Source of the DNA: an uncultured Oscillospiraceae bacterium
GTDB lineage: Bacteria; Bacillota; Clostridia; Oscillospirales; Oscillospiraceae
DNA: 14,899 nt
NCBI GenBank assembly: GCA_934591895.1
Contig: CAKTPP010000020.1
Span: 1-14,899, forward strand
Direction of reading: 5' to 3'
Shown here piece by piece: positions 5,846 through 12,453 of this stretch. Both the position numbers and the translations under genes were made by a program. Under the pieces are notes generated by a model. That model saw nothing but the letters and a program-made list of their open reading frames with translations. It was not told where the DNA came from and made no database searches. Position 1 is the first letter of the stretch. Each line of letters begins with the position of its first letter.

Positions 5846-8116
5846 TTATAGGATCTCGAACTCGGCGCAGTGTTCGCTGTCCGGAAATTGCAGTCCGGTT
5901 TTTTTGGTGTAGAGCGCCTCGTGTTGGGGGCGGAGCAGATAAAAGCCGCTGGGCTTGCTGCTGGTGCGTTTGTTTCGGCGCGCACAGGGGATCGGTTCGA
6001 GATATGAGTTCAGACGGCCGTCCCTGCCTGCAAAGCAGCTGACGGAGATGGCGGCCGCAGCCTTCATAAGTGCGGGTGTCATGCCGTCGGACAGTGCCTG
6101 TGTGCGAAGGCGGCAATAAAGCTCCGGCTCCGCGGCGGACGGGACGAGAATGCGCATGCCCTCGTTTTCGATCAGACGGTAGGCGTGCGCAGTTTGCGCA
6201 TAGCTTCCGTCTTCCAGCGCCTCGCGCAAAGCGGGTTTGTCTCTGGCATCTTGCAGCAGCAGTTGATAATACGCCCGGATATGCGCGGGGTTGTGGATAT
6301 CAATGGGGTGGCGGTGCAGCGGCGCCTGTGTTTTTTGCGCGCCCTGCTCATACCAGTTACCCGGATAGAGCCGACCGGGCTCGTCCGGAATGAAGACGAT
6401 GACCTCGCCGCCTGCGGGCAGACGACCGTTGCGGTTGCATCGGCCTGCGGCCTGAATGATGGCGTCGAGTGGGGCAAGTGCGCGATAAACAACGTCGAAG
6501 TCAAAATCTACGCCGGCCTCGATGCACTGGGTCGCGACCACTCGGCACGGCAGGTGCGCGTCTAAGCGCTGCGTGATCCGTTCGATGATCGCTTTCCGGT
6601 CGGCGGGACATAGATCTGTGGTCAGATAGAACACTTCATCCTCCGGCGCAAGTGTACACAGCTCGCCATAGAGCTTCCTTGCGTGCCGACGCAGGTTTAC
6701 AATGGCACAGACACTGTTTTTTCCTGCCATTTCCTCGGCGATTTGCATCAGGGACGTTCTTGTGCCGTCGGCAATCGCCCAGGTCACTTTTGTGCGCCGC
6801 AGGGCGTTATAGAGCTCGGCAGGGTTTGACAGGATCTCTTGCGGCCGCCATGAGAGACCCGGGATCGCATCGTAATCCGGCTGTGTTGCGGTGGAAAACA
6901 GCATGGTTGTATGATAGCGGCTGCAAAGCGCCTGAACAGACTGCAGTGTGGCGGATGTTAGGTTTGCCGGGAGGCTTTGCGCCTCGTCAAAGATGACGAC
7001 ACTGTTAGCAATGTGGTGCAGCTTGCGGCAGTCTGTCGGCCGGTCTGAAAAGAGTGACTCGAAAAAGCGAACGGACGTTGTAACGATCAGCGGTGCACTC
7101 CACCGGGAGGCAAAGTCTCGCATCTCGTCCGACAACCGGCTTTGGCTGTGGTCTTCCAGCAGCTGAGGATAGATCTGACGATAGATGGCCGCATTCTGCT
7201 GCGTGATGGAAAGATAGGGCAGCACGATGATGATTCGTTTTTTTCCGGTCCCAATGCAGCAGCGCAGGGCAAAATGCAGCAGCGCCAGTGTTTTTCCGGT
7301 CCCGGTTGGAGCGGTCAGTGTGAAAAGACCTTGCGCGGATGCTCCGACCTCACCACAGGCGCGAAACACCTCGTTTCGCATTTGGTTCAGTGCCGGGTCT
7401 GCATCAGAATGCGCGCAGAGCGAGGCCCGATAATCATTCAGCGACTGCAAAACGGCTTGAGGATCAAACTCTGCCTCTGATCGTGTGAGATAATCCGGGC
7501 GCTCATCGCTGGCAGAGATGCTGTAGTCTGCGTCTACCAAGCAAGAAAACAGCATGCGGGTATATAGCATGCGTTCGACAATGGGCATTTCTGATAAGTT
7601 CGGATCCGGGAGAGAGGGGCGTTTCCAATCCGGGTGATCCCTGCGAAAACTGTCGAAGGCAGCCTGAAATTCCGCAGTTCCGGCCAAGCTGCTGCATTTT
7701 CCGGCATCGTTGTCTATAGGGTTGCTGTTTTGTAAGTTCTCGCGCAGCCGCTGCTCCAGCAGTGGCCGTTCGACAAGTCCGTCATGGTGACCGTAGATCG
7801 CCTCGATAACCGGGAAGCAGCGACCGACATTTTTGGCACGAACGCAGATACGCAGCAGCATAGCGGCCCCACCGGAAGCGTGATCGATGTGTTGACAGAG
7901 ACCGTTCAGCACGCCCTGAAACCGCCGGCCGTATTTTCCAAAATCATGTAGAATTCCGGCCAGCCCGGCTGCATCTGCGCAGTTGATCTCTTGGCCAAAC
8001 TTTTTTGCCAGCGTCGAGACTCGCGCACAGTGCTCAGCCACAGTCGGCTGGCGGCCGTCTGTTCCGGGGGATTTCGCATAGTATGGACCGCCGGATGATA
8101 AGAATTGATTTTTCAT
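5846..8116 (-). CDS. cas3: Cas3, HD nuclease-helicase
   Basis: Cas3 is recruited by target-bound Cascade and unwinds and shreds the DNA. From ATG 8114-8116 (756 aa): the HD domain has His29 (AEHCAR), His57-Asp58 (GILHDFGKYG) and His110-His111 (IYGHHDG). The helicase has Walker A TAPTGTGKT (268-276), DEAQ box (377-380), STAT (408-411), motif V TQCIEAGVDF (from 529) and motif VI QAAGRCNRNGR (555-565). All key residues appear intact. AGGAG lies 11 nt before this ATG. The frame stays open to 8323, but that stretch holds both promoters and has no Cas3-like sequence. It is first in the locus, 193 nt before cas5. Confidence 0.95.
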   Translation of the reverse strand: MKNQFLSSGGPYYAKSPGTDGRQPTVAEHCARVSTLAKKFGQEINCADAAGLAGILHDFGKYGRRFQGVLNGLCQHIDHASGGAAMLLRICVRAKNVGRCFPVIEAIYGHHDGLVERPLLEQRLRENLQNSNPIDNDAGKCSSLAGTAEFQAAFDSFRRDHPDWKRPSLPDPNLSEMPIVERMLYTRMLFSCLVDADYSISASDERPDYLTRSEAEFDPQAVLQSLNDYRASLCAHSDADPALNQMRNEVFRACGEVGASAQGLFTLTAPTGTGKTLALLHFALRCCIGTGKKRIIIVLPYLSITQQNAAIYRQIYPQLLEDHSQSRLSDEMRDFASRWSAPLIVTTSVRFFESLFSDRPTDCRKLHHIANSVVIFDEAQSLPANLTSATLQSVQALCSRYHTTMLFSTATQPDYDAIPGLSWRPQEILSNPAELYNALRRTKVTWAIADGTRTSLMQIAEEMAGKNSVCAIVNLRRHARKLYGELCTLAPEDEVFYLTTDLCPADRKAIIERITQRLDAHLPCRVVATQCIEAGVDFDFDVVYRALAPLDAIIQAAGRCNRNGRLPAGGEVIVFIPDEPGRLYPGNWYEQGAQKTQAPLHRHPIDIHNPAHIRAYYQLLLQDARDKPALREALEDGSYAQTAHAYRLIENEGMRILVPSAAEPELYCRLRTQALSDGMTPALMKAAAAISVSCFAGRDGRLNSYLEPIPCARRNKRTSSKPSGFYLLRPQHEALYTKKTGLQFPDSEHCAEFEIL

Positions 8117-8207
8117 TTTTCTGAAATCTCCTGCTTTATTTGAAGAATTTGCGTATATCTGTTGTAGCACACACGTTTCTCGTGATCGTGATTCGTATAT
8201 TCTATAT

Positions 8208-8216
8208 ATTATAGCA
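8208..8216 (-). promoter_or_regulatory. Proximal cas3 promoter (extended -10)
   Basis: TGCTATAAT (8216-8208) is a perfect extended -10 element, with a start expected near 8201, about 85 nt before the cas3 ATG. No good -35 is present at 17 bp; TTGAAA (8244-8239) is too far at 25 bp. A 5-bp inverted repeat, GTCCG (8223-8227) and CGGAC (8234-8238), lies just upstream. Confidence 0.5.
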
Positions 8217-8273
8217 AAAGCTGTCCGATAAAACGGACTTTCAAAGAATGCGCGCTCTGTTATCTTTGCCATC

Positions 8274-8302
8274 ACTATATGCATTTGCGCCATTCTTGTC
8301 AA
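8274..8302 (-). promoter_or_regulatory. Distal cas3 promoter
   Basis: TTGACA (8302-8297), exactly 17 bp, TATAGT (8279-8274), start expected near 8267. This is close to consensus and gives a 5' leader of about 150 nt before cas3. It uses the same -10 hexamer as the weaker promoter at 5756-5783. Confidence 0.72.
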
Positions 8303-8365
8303 TTTCAAGTGGCTCGATAACAACGGAGAGAGCGCGCCGCGGCTGAAATGCGTGCAGTGAGGTAG

Positions 8366-8560
8366 TGGTTATCGCGGCGTGTTACCTGTGTGTTGAGGCG
8401 CGTGCGGGTCGAGGATGAGCACGGCCGCGTGCTCCGGCTTGGAGACCCGGTGATGCTGCGCTTTCCGGGCGCTGTGCCGCCGTGGTATGCGCAGTCGCTT
8501 GTGTTCGTGGTGCACGGCTGCGCGGCGGAGGACATCGGCGCGTTTTTGCGCGTGGTGTGA
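8366..8560 (+). pseudogene. Headless C-terminal fragment of an unrecognised gene at the cas locus edge
   Basis: In one plus frame, 8366-8557 reads without a stop and ends ..RFPGAVPPWYAQSL.. and ..AAEDIGAFLRVV before TGA (8558-8560). The third codon positions are strongly GC-rich, like the genes to the right, and the sequence looks protein-like (VRVEDEHGRVLRLGDP). An in-frame TAG lies at 8363-8365; GTG (8390, 8402) and TTG (8393) codons exist but without a ribosome site. I do not recognise the family. It is best read as the tail of a gene whose front was lost when the cas locus arrived or its flank was deleted. A short intact gene of about 55 codons is the alternative. The rest of 8303-8701 shows nothing else I can support. 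Confidence 0.4.
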
Positions 8561-8701
8561 GCGAATCGGGTGCCACTGCGGCCGATCTGTGTAAGGCGGC
8601 GGGGTTTACAAGCGGCGGGAAATGGCGTATCCTGTTGCTGAGCTGCACCGCAGCCCCAATGCCGGGTGTCTGCGCGGCGCGGCGCAAAAGGAGGCTTTCC
8701 C

Positions 8702-9208
8702 ATGCTTGATGAACGCTATTCCATCCTCTACAGCAGCGCCACCGGCAACACCCGCCTGCTCGCGGACACGATCCGCGCGGCGCTCCCGCCGGAGCTGTGC
8801 GACGCATTCGGCGCGGCGGGGGAGACGGCGGCGGAGTCGGAGCTGCTCTACGTCGGCTTCTGGACGGACAAGGGCAACGCGGACGCGGCCACGCTGGCAC
8901 TGCTGCAGACACTGAAAAACAAGCGGCTCTTCCTCTTCGGGACGGCGGGCTTCGGCGTTGACACTGCGTACTTTGACGCGATCCTTGCGCGCGTTCAGGC
9001 GGCGCTGGACGGCAGCAGCACCGTCATCGGCACGTTTATGTGTCAGGGCAGGATGCCGCCGTCGGTACGCGTCCGCTACGAGGCGATGCGCGCCCTGCCG
9101 GCGCCGCCGGCGAATCTGGACACGCTGATCGAAAACTTCGACCGCGCGCGCTCCCACCCCGATGCGGACGATCTTGACTGCCTGCGGGCGGCGGTGCTGC
9201 GCGCATGA
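8702..9208 (+). CDS. Flavodoxin-like FMN protein
   Basis: A 168-aa cytoplasmic flavodoxin-fold protein that should carry FMN as an electron carrier. The phosphate-binding loop SSATGNT is at residues 11-17, right after the first strand YSILY, followed later by LLYVGFWTDKGNAD, KRLFLFGTAGFG and FMCQGRMP, which are characteristic of a flavodoxin subfamily common in gut Clostridia. Some members are, as I recall, named BilS for a link to bilirubin reduction; no reductase gene is visible here, so I do not assign that role. ATG 8702-8704 follows AAAAGGAGG by 7 nt; an upstream in-frame ATG at 8666 has no such site. No promoter is evident. The EamA-like gene follows closely. Confidence 0.85.
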   Translation: MLDERYSILYSSATGNTRLLADTIRAALPPELCDAFGAAGETAAESELLYVGFWTDKGNADAATLALLQTLKNKRLFLFGTAGFGVDTAYFDAILARVQAALDGSSTVIGTFMCQGRMPPSVRVRYEAMRALPAPPANLDTLIENFDRARSHPDADDLDCLRAAVLRA

Positions 9209-9234
9209 ACCACGCGGGAAACGGAGGAAACGGT

Positions 9235-9648
9235 ATGTGGTTCGTATTTGCCCTGCTCTCGGCCGTGTTCGCGGCGCTGACGTCCATTCTGGCCAAGGTG
9301 GGCATCGAGGGCGTGAACTCCAACCTTGCGACCGCCATCCGCACGATGGTCGTGCTGGCAATGGCGTGGGGCATGGTGTTCGTGACCAACACACAGGGCG
9401 GCATCGCGGACATCAGCAGGAAGAGCTGGCTGTTTCTGATCCTCTCGGGTCTGGCGACGGGCGCGTCGTGGCTGTGCTACTACCGCGCGCTGCAGATCGG
9501 GGAGGCGTCGAAGGTCGTGCCGATCGATAAGCTCAGTGTGGTCATCACGCTCGTGCTGGCGTTCGTGTTCCTGCACGAGCGCTTCACGGCCAAGTCCCTG
9601 ATCGGCTGCCTGCTCATCGGCGCGGGGACGCTGCTGATGGTCTTGTGA
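9235..9648 (+). CDS. Half-length EamA-family membrane protein
   Basis: A 137-aa membrane protein with about five hydrophobic segments, equal to one EamA repeat of the drug/metabolite transporter superfamily. MWFVFALLSAVFAALTSILA opens it, and the conserved GEASKVVPIDKLS and a final GTLLMVL are present. Single-repeat members probably work as dimers; the substrate is unknown. The start is ATG 9235, 7 nt after GGAGG; an earlier in-frame ATG at 9205 overlaps the flavodoxin stop as ATGA but lacks a ribosome site. Either way it is only some 26 nt after the flavodoxin gene, so the two are likely co-transcribed. The length is normal for this subfamily and not a truncation. Confidence 0.85.
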   Translation: MWFVFALLSAVFAALTSILAKVGIEGVNSNLATAIRTMVVLAMAWGMVFVTNTQGGIADISRKSWLFLILSGLATGASWLCYYRALQIGEASKVVPIDKLSVVITLVLAFVFLHERFTAKSLIGCLLIGAGTLLMVL

Positions 9649-9663
9649 TATCGGGTAAAAGTT

Positions 9664-9915
9664 GCCGCCGGCTCGCGGAATGCTCCGCAGGCCGGCGGCT
9701 GAGCCTGTCAAAAAGTATTACTTTTTGACAAAGGATTTGCGGCCTGACTGCAGCGCACGCGCCGTCCGCCTTGGGCGGACGGCGCGCACGTTTGCAGGCC
9801 GAGCGGTATTTTCTTCGATGCACATGTCGCCGAAGAAAATGATCGGACTTCCTTTCGCCGCGCCATTGGCGAAAGGCTACGAGGTTCTTTGGCAAGCTGG
9901 GCCGCAGGCCGGCGG
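9664..9915. repeat. Cluster of five palindromes between convergent genes (intergenic repeat element)
   Basis: Successive perfect hairpins: 9664-9699 (9-bp outer arms GCCGCCGGC/GCCGGCGGC plus 5-bp inner); 9706-9730 (11-bp arms TGTCAAAAAGT/ACTTTTTGACA, loop ATT); 9758-9786 (13-bp arms, loop TTG); 9808-9840 (10-bp ATTTTCTTCG/CGAAGAAAAT); 9851-9876 (9-bp CCTTTCGCC/GGCGAAAGG). CCGCAGGCCGGCGG occurs at both ends (9685-9698 and 9902-9915). No ORF here looks real. It separates two convergent EamA-type genes, so it may end both transcripts, or be a repeated non-coding element of the genome. The second hairpin with its T-run is the best terminator candidate. Confidence 0.7.
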
Positions 9916-9932
9916 TTTTCTGTTCTGGGCAC

Positions 9933-10835
9933 TCATGCGGTCCCGGCGTTTTTGTGCGTGAACTCGTTTGCGACGGCAAAGCCGAGAAACAGCACCATGC
10001 CGGCGATCTGGATCGGGGCGAGCGGCTCGCCGAGCAGCAGCACCGATATGAGCACCGACACGATGGGGTCAAGATAGCTCAGCAGCGACGATTCCTGTCC
10101 CGGCAGCGTGCGGATGGCGGCAAAGTACAGGCAGTACGTCAGCCCGGTGTGCACGAAGCCGACGATGAGCAGGTTGACCCAGCCGGTCGCAGACAGCACC
10201 TCCGGGTGAAAGCCCGACGTGAGCCCGACATACGGCGCGAGCACGACTACGGCCGCAAGCAGCTGCACGAACGTGCGCTCGAGTCCGGTGACGCCGCGGA
10301 TGTACTTGTTGAGCAGGATGACGGAGGCGTAAAACACCGCAGCGCCCACGGCGCAGACGATGCCGTGCAGGTCAGACCCGCCGCCCTGCACGCCGCCCGA
10401 GCCGATGATGAGCGCGACGCCGAGCGTAGACATGAGAAAGCAGATCACCTGCGCGCGCGTCATCCGCTCATGAAACAACAGCGGGCACAGCGCCGTGACG
10501 ATCACGGGCGCAACATAGTAGCTGAGCGTGGCGAGGGAGATGGACGTGTATTTATACGACTCAAACAGGAGCATCCAGTCAAAGCCCATCGCCGCGCCTG
10601 AGAGCAGCAGAAGCCAGAGTGCCCCGCGGATCTCGCGCAGACGCGGCCGCTCGCGCCGGATGAGGAAAAACAGCAGGATGAACACGGCCGCGAGCACCGC
10701 GCGGTAGAGCGCAAGCTCGGCCGAGGTGACCTCGATCCGGCGCACGAACAGGCCGAGTGTGCCGAACACCGATGCCGACACGATCATTGCCAGCCGCGCG
10801 CGGCCGGCTGCAGAAGGAGCGGTGGATGTTTTCAT
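9933..10835 (-). CDS. EamA-family (DMT) 10-helix permease
   Basis: A 300-aa inner-membrane transporter with two EamA repeats, about ten helices. Repeat 1 runs from roughly residue 13 (LAMIVSASVFGTLGLFVRR) to 145; repeat 2 starts after a Gly-rich linker GSGGVQGGG near 150. It ends ..LGFAVANEFTHKNAGTA. The substrate cannot be told from sequence; relatives export amino acids or metabolites. ATG 10833-10835 has GGAGG 5 nt upstream; the frame opens 10 codons earlier without a site. It is divergent from the GNAT gene with its own promoter and converges on the half-length EamA gene, from which it differs by having both repeats. Confidence 0.9.
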   Translation of the reverse strand: MKTSTAPSAAGRARLAMIVSASVFGTLGLFVRRIEVTSAELALYRAVLAAVFILLFFLIRRERPRLREIRGALWLLLLSGAAMGFDWMLLFESYKYTSISLATLSYYVAPVIVTALCPLLFHERMTRAQVICFLMSTLGVALIIGSGGVQGGGSDLHGIVCAVGAAVFYASVILLNKYIRGVTGLERTFVQLLAAVVVLAPYVGLTSGFHPEVLSATGWVNLLIVGFVHTGLTYCLYFAAIRTLPGQESSLLSYLDPIVSVLISVLLLGEPLAPIQIAGMVLFLGFAVANEFTHKNAGTA

Positions 10836-10864
10836 AAGCGCCTCCGTGGGAAAAACTGAGCACA

Positions 10865-10893
10865 AGTTTAGCGGAAAAACCCGCCCGCGTCAA
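10865..10893 (-). promoter_or_regulatory. Promoter of the EamA permease gene
   Basis: TTGACG (10893-10888), 17 bp, TAAACT (10870-10865); start expected near 10858, about 23 nt before the ATG. Its -35 lies 20 bp from the -35 of the opposing GNAT promoter, so the two may compete or share control. Confidence 0.65.
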
Positions 10894-10913
10894 TGCCTTG
10901 CGCGCGCAAATGC

Positions 10914-10941
10914 TTGACGCGCGGCGCAAATCCGGTAAAAT
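10914..10941 (+). promoter_or_regulatory. Promoter of the GNAT gene
   Basis: TTGACG (10914-10919), 16 bp, TAAAAT (10936-10941); start expected near 10948. Back-to-back with the EamA promoter. Confidence 0.6.
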
Positions 10942-10953
10942 AAAGCTGTAAGG

Positions 10954-10971
10954 AGCACCCCACGGGGTGCT
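10954..10971 (+). promoter_or_regulatory. Stem-loop at the 5' end of the GNAT mRNA
   Basis: AGCACCC (10954-10960) and GGGTGCT (10965-10971) form a perfect 7-bp stem with loop CACG, a few bases after the predicted transcription start. There is no U-tract. It may protect the mRNA 5' end; no known riboswitch is recognised. About 40 nt follow before the start codon. Confidence 0.45.
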
Positions 10972-11011
10972 GCGCCCCTTGCGCCCCATGTTCAGGAAAG
11001 GAGCGATACCT

Positions 11012-11488
11012 GTGGAGATGAAATTGGCCTACGACACGCCGGAGGCGGTGCGGGAGCTGTTCACGGAATACACGCGGATGCTGGTGGAAAACGAGCCGGC
11101 GTTCCAGACCTATCTCGACCTGCAGGATTATACGGCGGAGCTGGCCGACCTCACGAAAAAGTACGGTCTGCCGCACGGGCGGCTCTATATCGCGTGGTGC
11201 GATGACCGGCCGGCCGGGTGCATCGGTCTGCGCCGTCTGGACGATCAGACCTGCGAGCTCAAGCGGCTGTATGTGCGCCCGGCGTACCGCGGGCAGGGCA
11301 TCGCAGGGCAGATGATGCAGCGCATTCTGGCGGATGCGCGCGCCATCGGCTACACCGCCATGCAGCTTGACACCGAGCCGTTTTTGCGCAGCGCGCTCAA
11401 GATGTACCGCGGCCTTGGCTTTTATGACATTCCGCGCTACACCGACAGCCCGCTCGACACGACGATCTTTCTGCGGCTGGAGCTTTGA
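11012..11488 (+). CDS. GNAT-family N-acetyltransferase
   Basis: A 158-aa acetyl-CoA-dependent acetyltransferase. The acetyl-CoA loop VRPAYRGQGIAGQMM (residues 88-102) follows the CELKRLYV strand, and the C-terminal MYRGLGFYDIPRY is the usual GNAT ending with its conserved Tyr. The acceptor substrate is unknown. The start is GTG (11012-11014), 8 nt after AAAGGAG; ATG at 11018 is two codons on and would be 14 nt away; an open frame from 10967 has no site. Single-gene transcript from its own promoter; a GC-rich inverted repeat follows at 11505-11531. Confidence 0.88.
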   Translation: MEMKLAYDTPEAVRELFTEYTRMLVENEPAFQTYLDLQDYTAELADLTKKYGLPHGRLYIAWCDDRPAGCIGLRRLDDQTCELKRLYVRPAYRGQGIAGQMMQRILADARAIGYTAMQLDTEPFLRSALKMYRGLGFYDIPRYTDSPLDTTIFLRLEL

Positions 11489-11504
11489 ATTTACAAAAAA
11501 TTGA

Positions 11505-11531
11505 CGCGCCGCCCGCTTGTCCGGCGGCGCG
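11505..11531. repeat. GC-rich inverted repeat between GNAT and HAD genes
   Basis: CGCGCCGCC (11505-11513) and GGCGGCGCG (11523-11531) are perfect 9-bp arms around a 9-nt loop, 16 nt after the GNAT stop. There is no T-run, so it is at best a weak terminator. The loop and right arm overlap the candidate HAD promoter. Confidence 0.5.
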
Positions 11532-11545
11532 CCGCGTGGTAAACT
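11517..11545 (+). promoter_or_regulatory. Candidate promoter of the HAD gene
   Basis: TTGTCC (11517-11522), 17 bp, TAAACT (11540-11545), start near 11552. The -10 hexamer equals that of the EamA gene. A better -35, TTGACG at 11501, is too far away (33 bp). Confidence 0.45.
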
Positions 11546-11579
11546 ACGCGCAGAAGCATGAAAAAGGAGAGCGGATCGC

Positions 11580-12368
11580 ATGATCGATTTTAACGCCAAA
11601 AAGGGCTTCCTGTGCGACATGGACGGCGTCATCTACCACGGCAGCCACATCCTGCCCGGGGCGGCGGAGTTCATCCACTGGCTGCAGGATGCGCACAAGG
11701 AATACCTGTTTTTGACCAACAACAGCGGCATGACCCCGCGCGAGCTGCACCAGAAGCTCCAGCGCATGGGGCTCGACGTGCCGGAGGAGCATTTTTACAC
11801 GAGCGCGCTGGCCACGGCGGCCTTTCTGGCCGATCAGGCGCCCGGCTGCTCGGTGTACGCCCTCGGCGAGGCGGGACTGCTCAACGCGCTCTATGACCGC
11901 GGCATCACCATGAACGATGTTAACCCCGACTACGTTGTCATCGGCGAGGCGCGGGCATATTCGCTCGACACACTCACGAAGGCGACGAATCTTGTGCTCG
12001 CGGGCGCAAAGCTCATCGGCGCGAATTCCGACACCTGCGGCCCGACCGATGAGGGCATCGCCCCTGCGTGCCGCGCGCTCACCGCGCCGGTGGAGATCGC
12101 CACCGGCAAGCAGGCATATTTCTGCGGCAAGCCGAACCCGCTCATGATGCGCACCGGTCTGCGCATCCTTGGCTGCCATTCCGGCGATGCCGTCATGATC
12201 GGCGACCGCATGGACACCGACGTCATCTCCGGCATGGAGAGCGGTATGTCCACCGTGCTCGTGCTCAGCGGCGTGTCCACGCGCGCGACGCTTGACAGCT
12301 TTGCTTACCGGCCGAGCGTGGTGCTCGACGGTGTGGGCGATATCCCGCGGCTGGCGCAGCAGGCGTAA
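11580..12368 (+). CDS. NagD-like HAD-IIA phosphatase
   Basis: A 262-aa cytoplasmic HAD phosphatase of the NagD/4-nitrophenylphosphatase group, acting on small phosphorylated metabolites (sugar or nucleoside phosphates in relatives). Motif I DMDGVIY has the nucleophile Asp13 and acid Asp15; motif II is LTNNSG (45-50); motif III Lys184 in CGKPNP; motif IV GDRMDTD with Asp209 and Asp212/214. The region between residues 60 and 180 is the type C2 cap that sets substrate choice. Length is normal. ATG 11580-11582 follows AAGGAGA by 9 nt. It stands alone with a terminator right behind. The symbol nagD is not given because many paralogues share this fold. Confidence 0.9.
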   Translation: MIDFNAKKGFLCDMDGVIYHGSHILPGAAEFIHWLQDAHKEYLFLTNNSGMTPRELHQKLQRMGLDVPEEHFYTSALATAAFLADQAPGCSVYALGEAGLLNALYDRGITMNDVNPDYVVIGEARAYSLDTLTKATNLVLAGAKLIGANSDTCGPTDEGIAPACRALTAPVEIATGKQAYFCGKPNPLMMRTGLRILGCHSGDAVMIGDRMDTDVISGMESGMSTVLVLSGVSTRATLDSFAYRPSVVLDGVGDIPRLAQQA

Positions 12369-12377
12369 ATGAAGTAA

Positions 12378-12406
12378 GCCCCCCGGAGTCTCGAACTCCG
12401 GGGGGC
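12378..12406. terminator. Terminator hairpin after the HAD gene
   Basis: Perfect 12-bp arms GCCCCCCGGAGT (12378-12389) and ACTCCGGGGGGC (12395-12406) around CTCGA, 9 nt after the HAD stop. The T-run is poor (TTGCATC). It lies between convergent HAD and MATE genes and could serve both strands. Confidence 0.75.
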
Positions 12407-12453
12407 TTGCATCGGGTAAAAAGTCACAACGGTCGTCGGCGCGCTGTGCGGTC

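Noticed and set aside
8223..8238. GTCCG/CGGAC hairpin upstream of cas3 as operator or terminator
   Set aside because: Only 5 bp, no T-run, and not centred on a promoter element; kept as a remark only.
8297..8312. TTGAAAT near the distal cas3 promoter as a second handle-like site
   Set aside because: Only 7 nt agree with the repeat end, no hairpin precedes it, and the following bases match no promoter in the window.
8117..8323. 69-codon N-terminal extension of Cas3
   Set aside because: The frame is open but contains both promoters, lacks Cas3-like sequence, and the HD domain starts normally after the ATG at 8114-8116, which has AGGAG upstream.
8606..9394. Minus-strand open frame of 262 codons
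   Set aside because: Arg-rich shadow of the flavodoxin and EamA genes in high-GC DNA; no family likeness.
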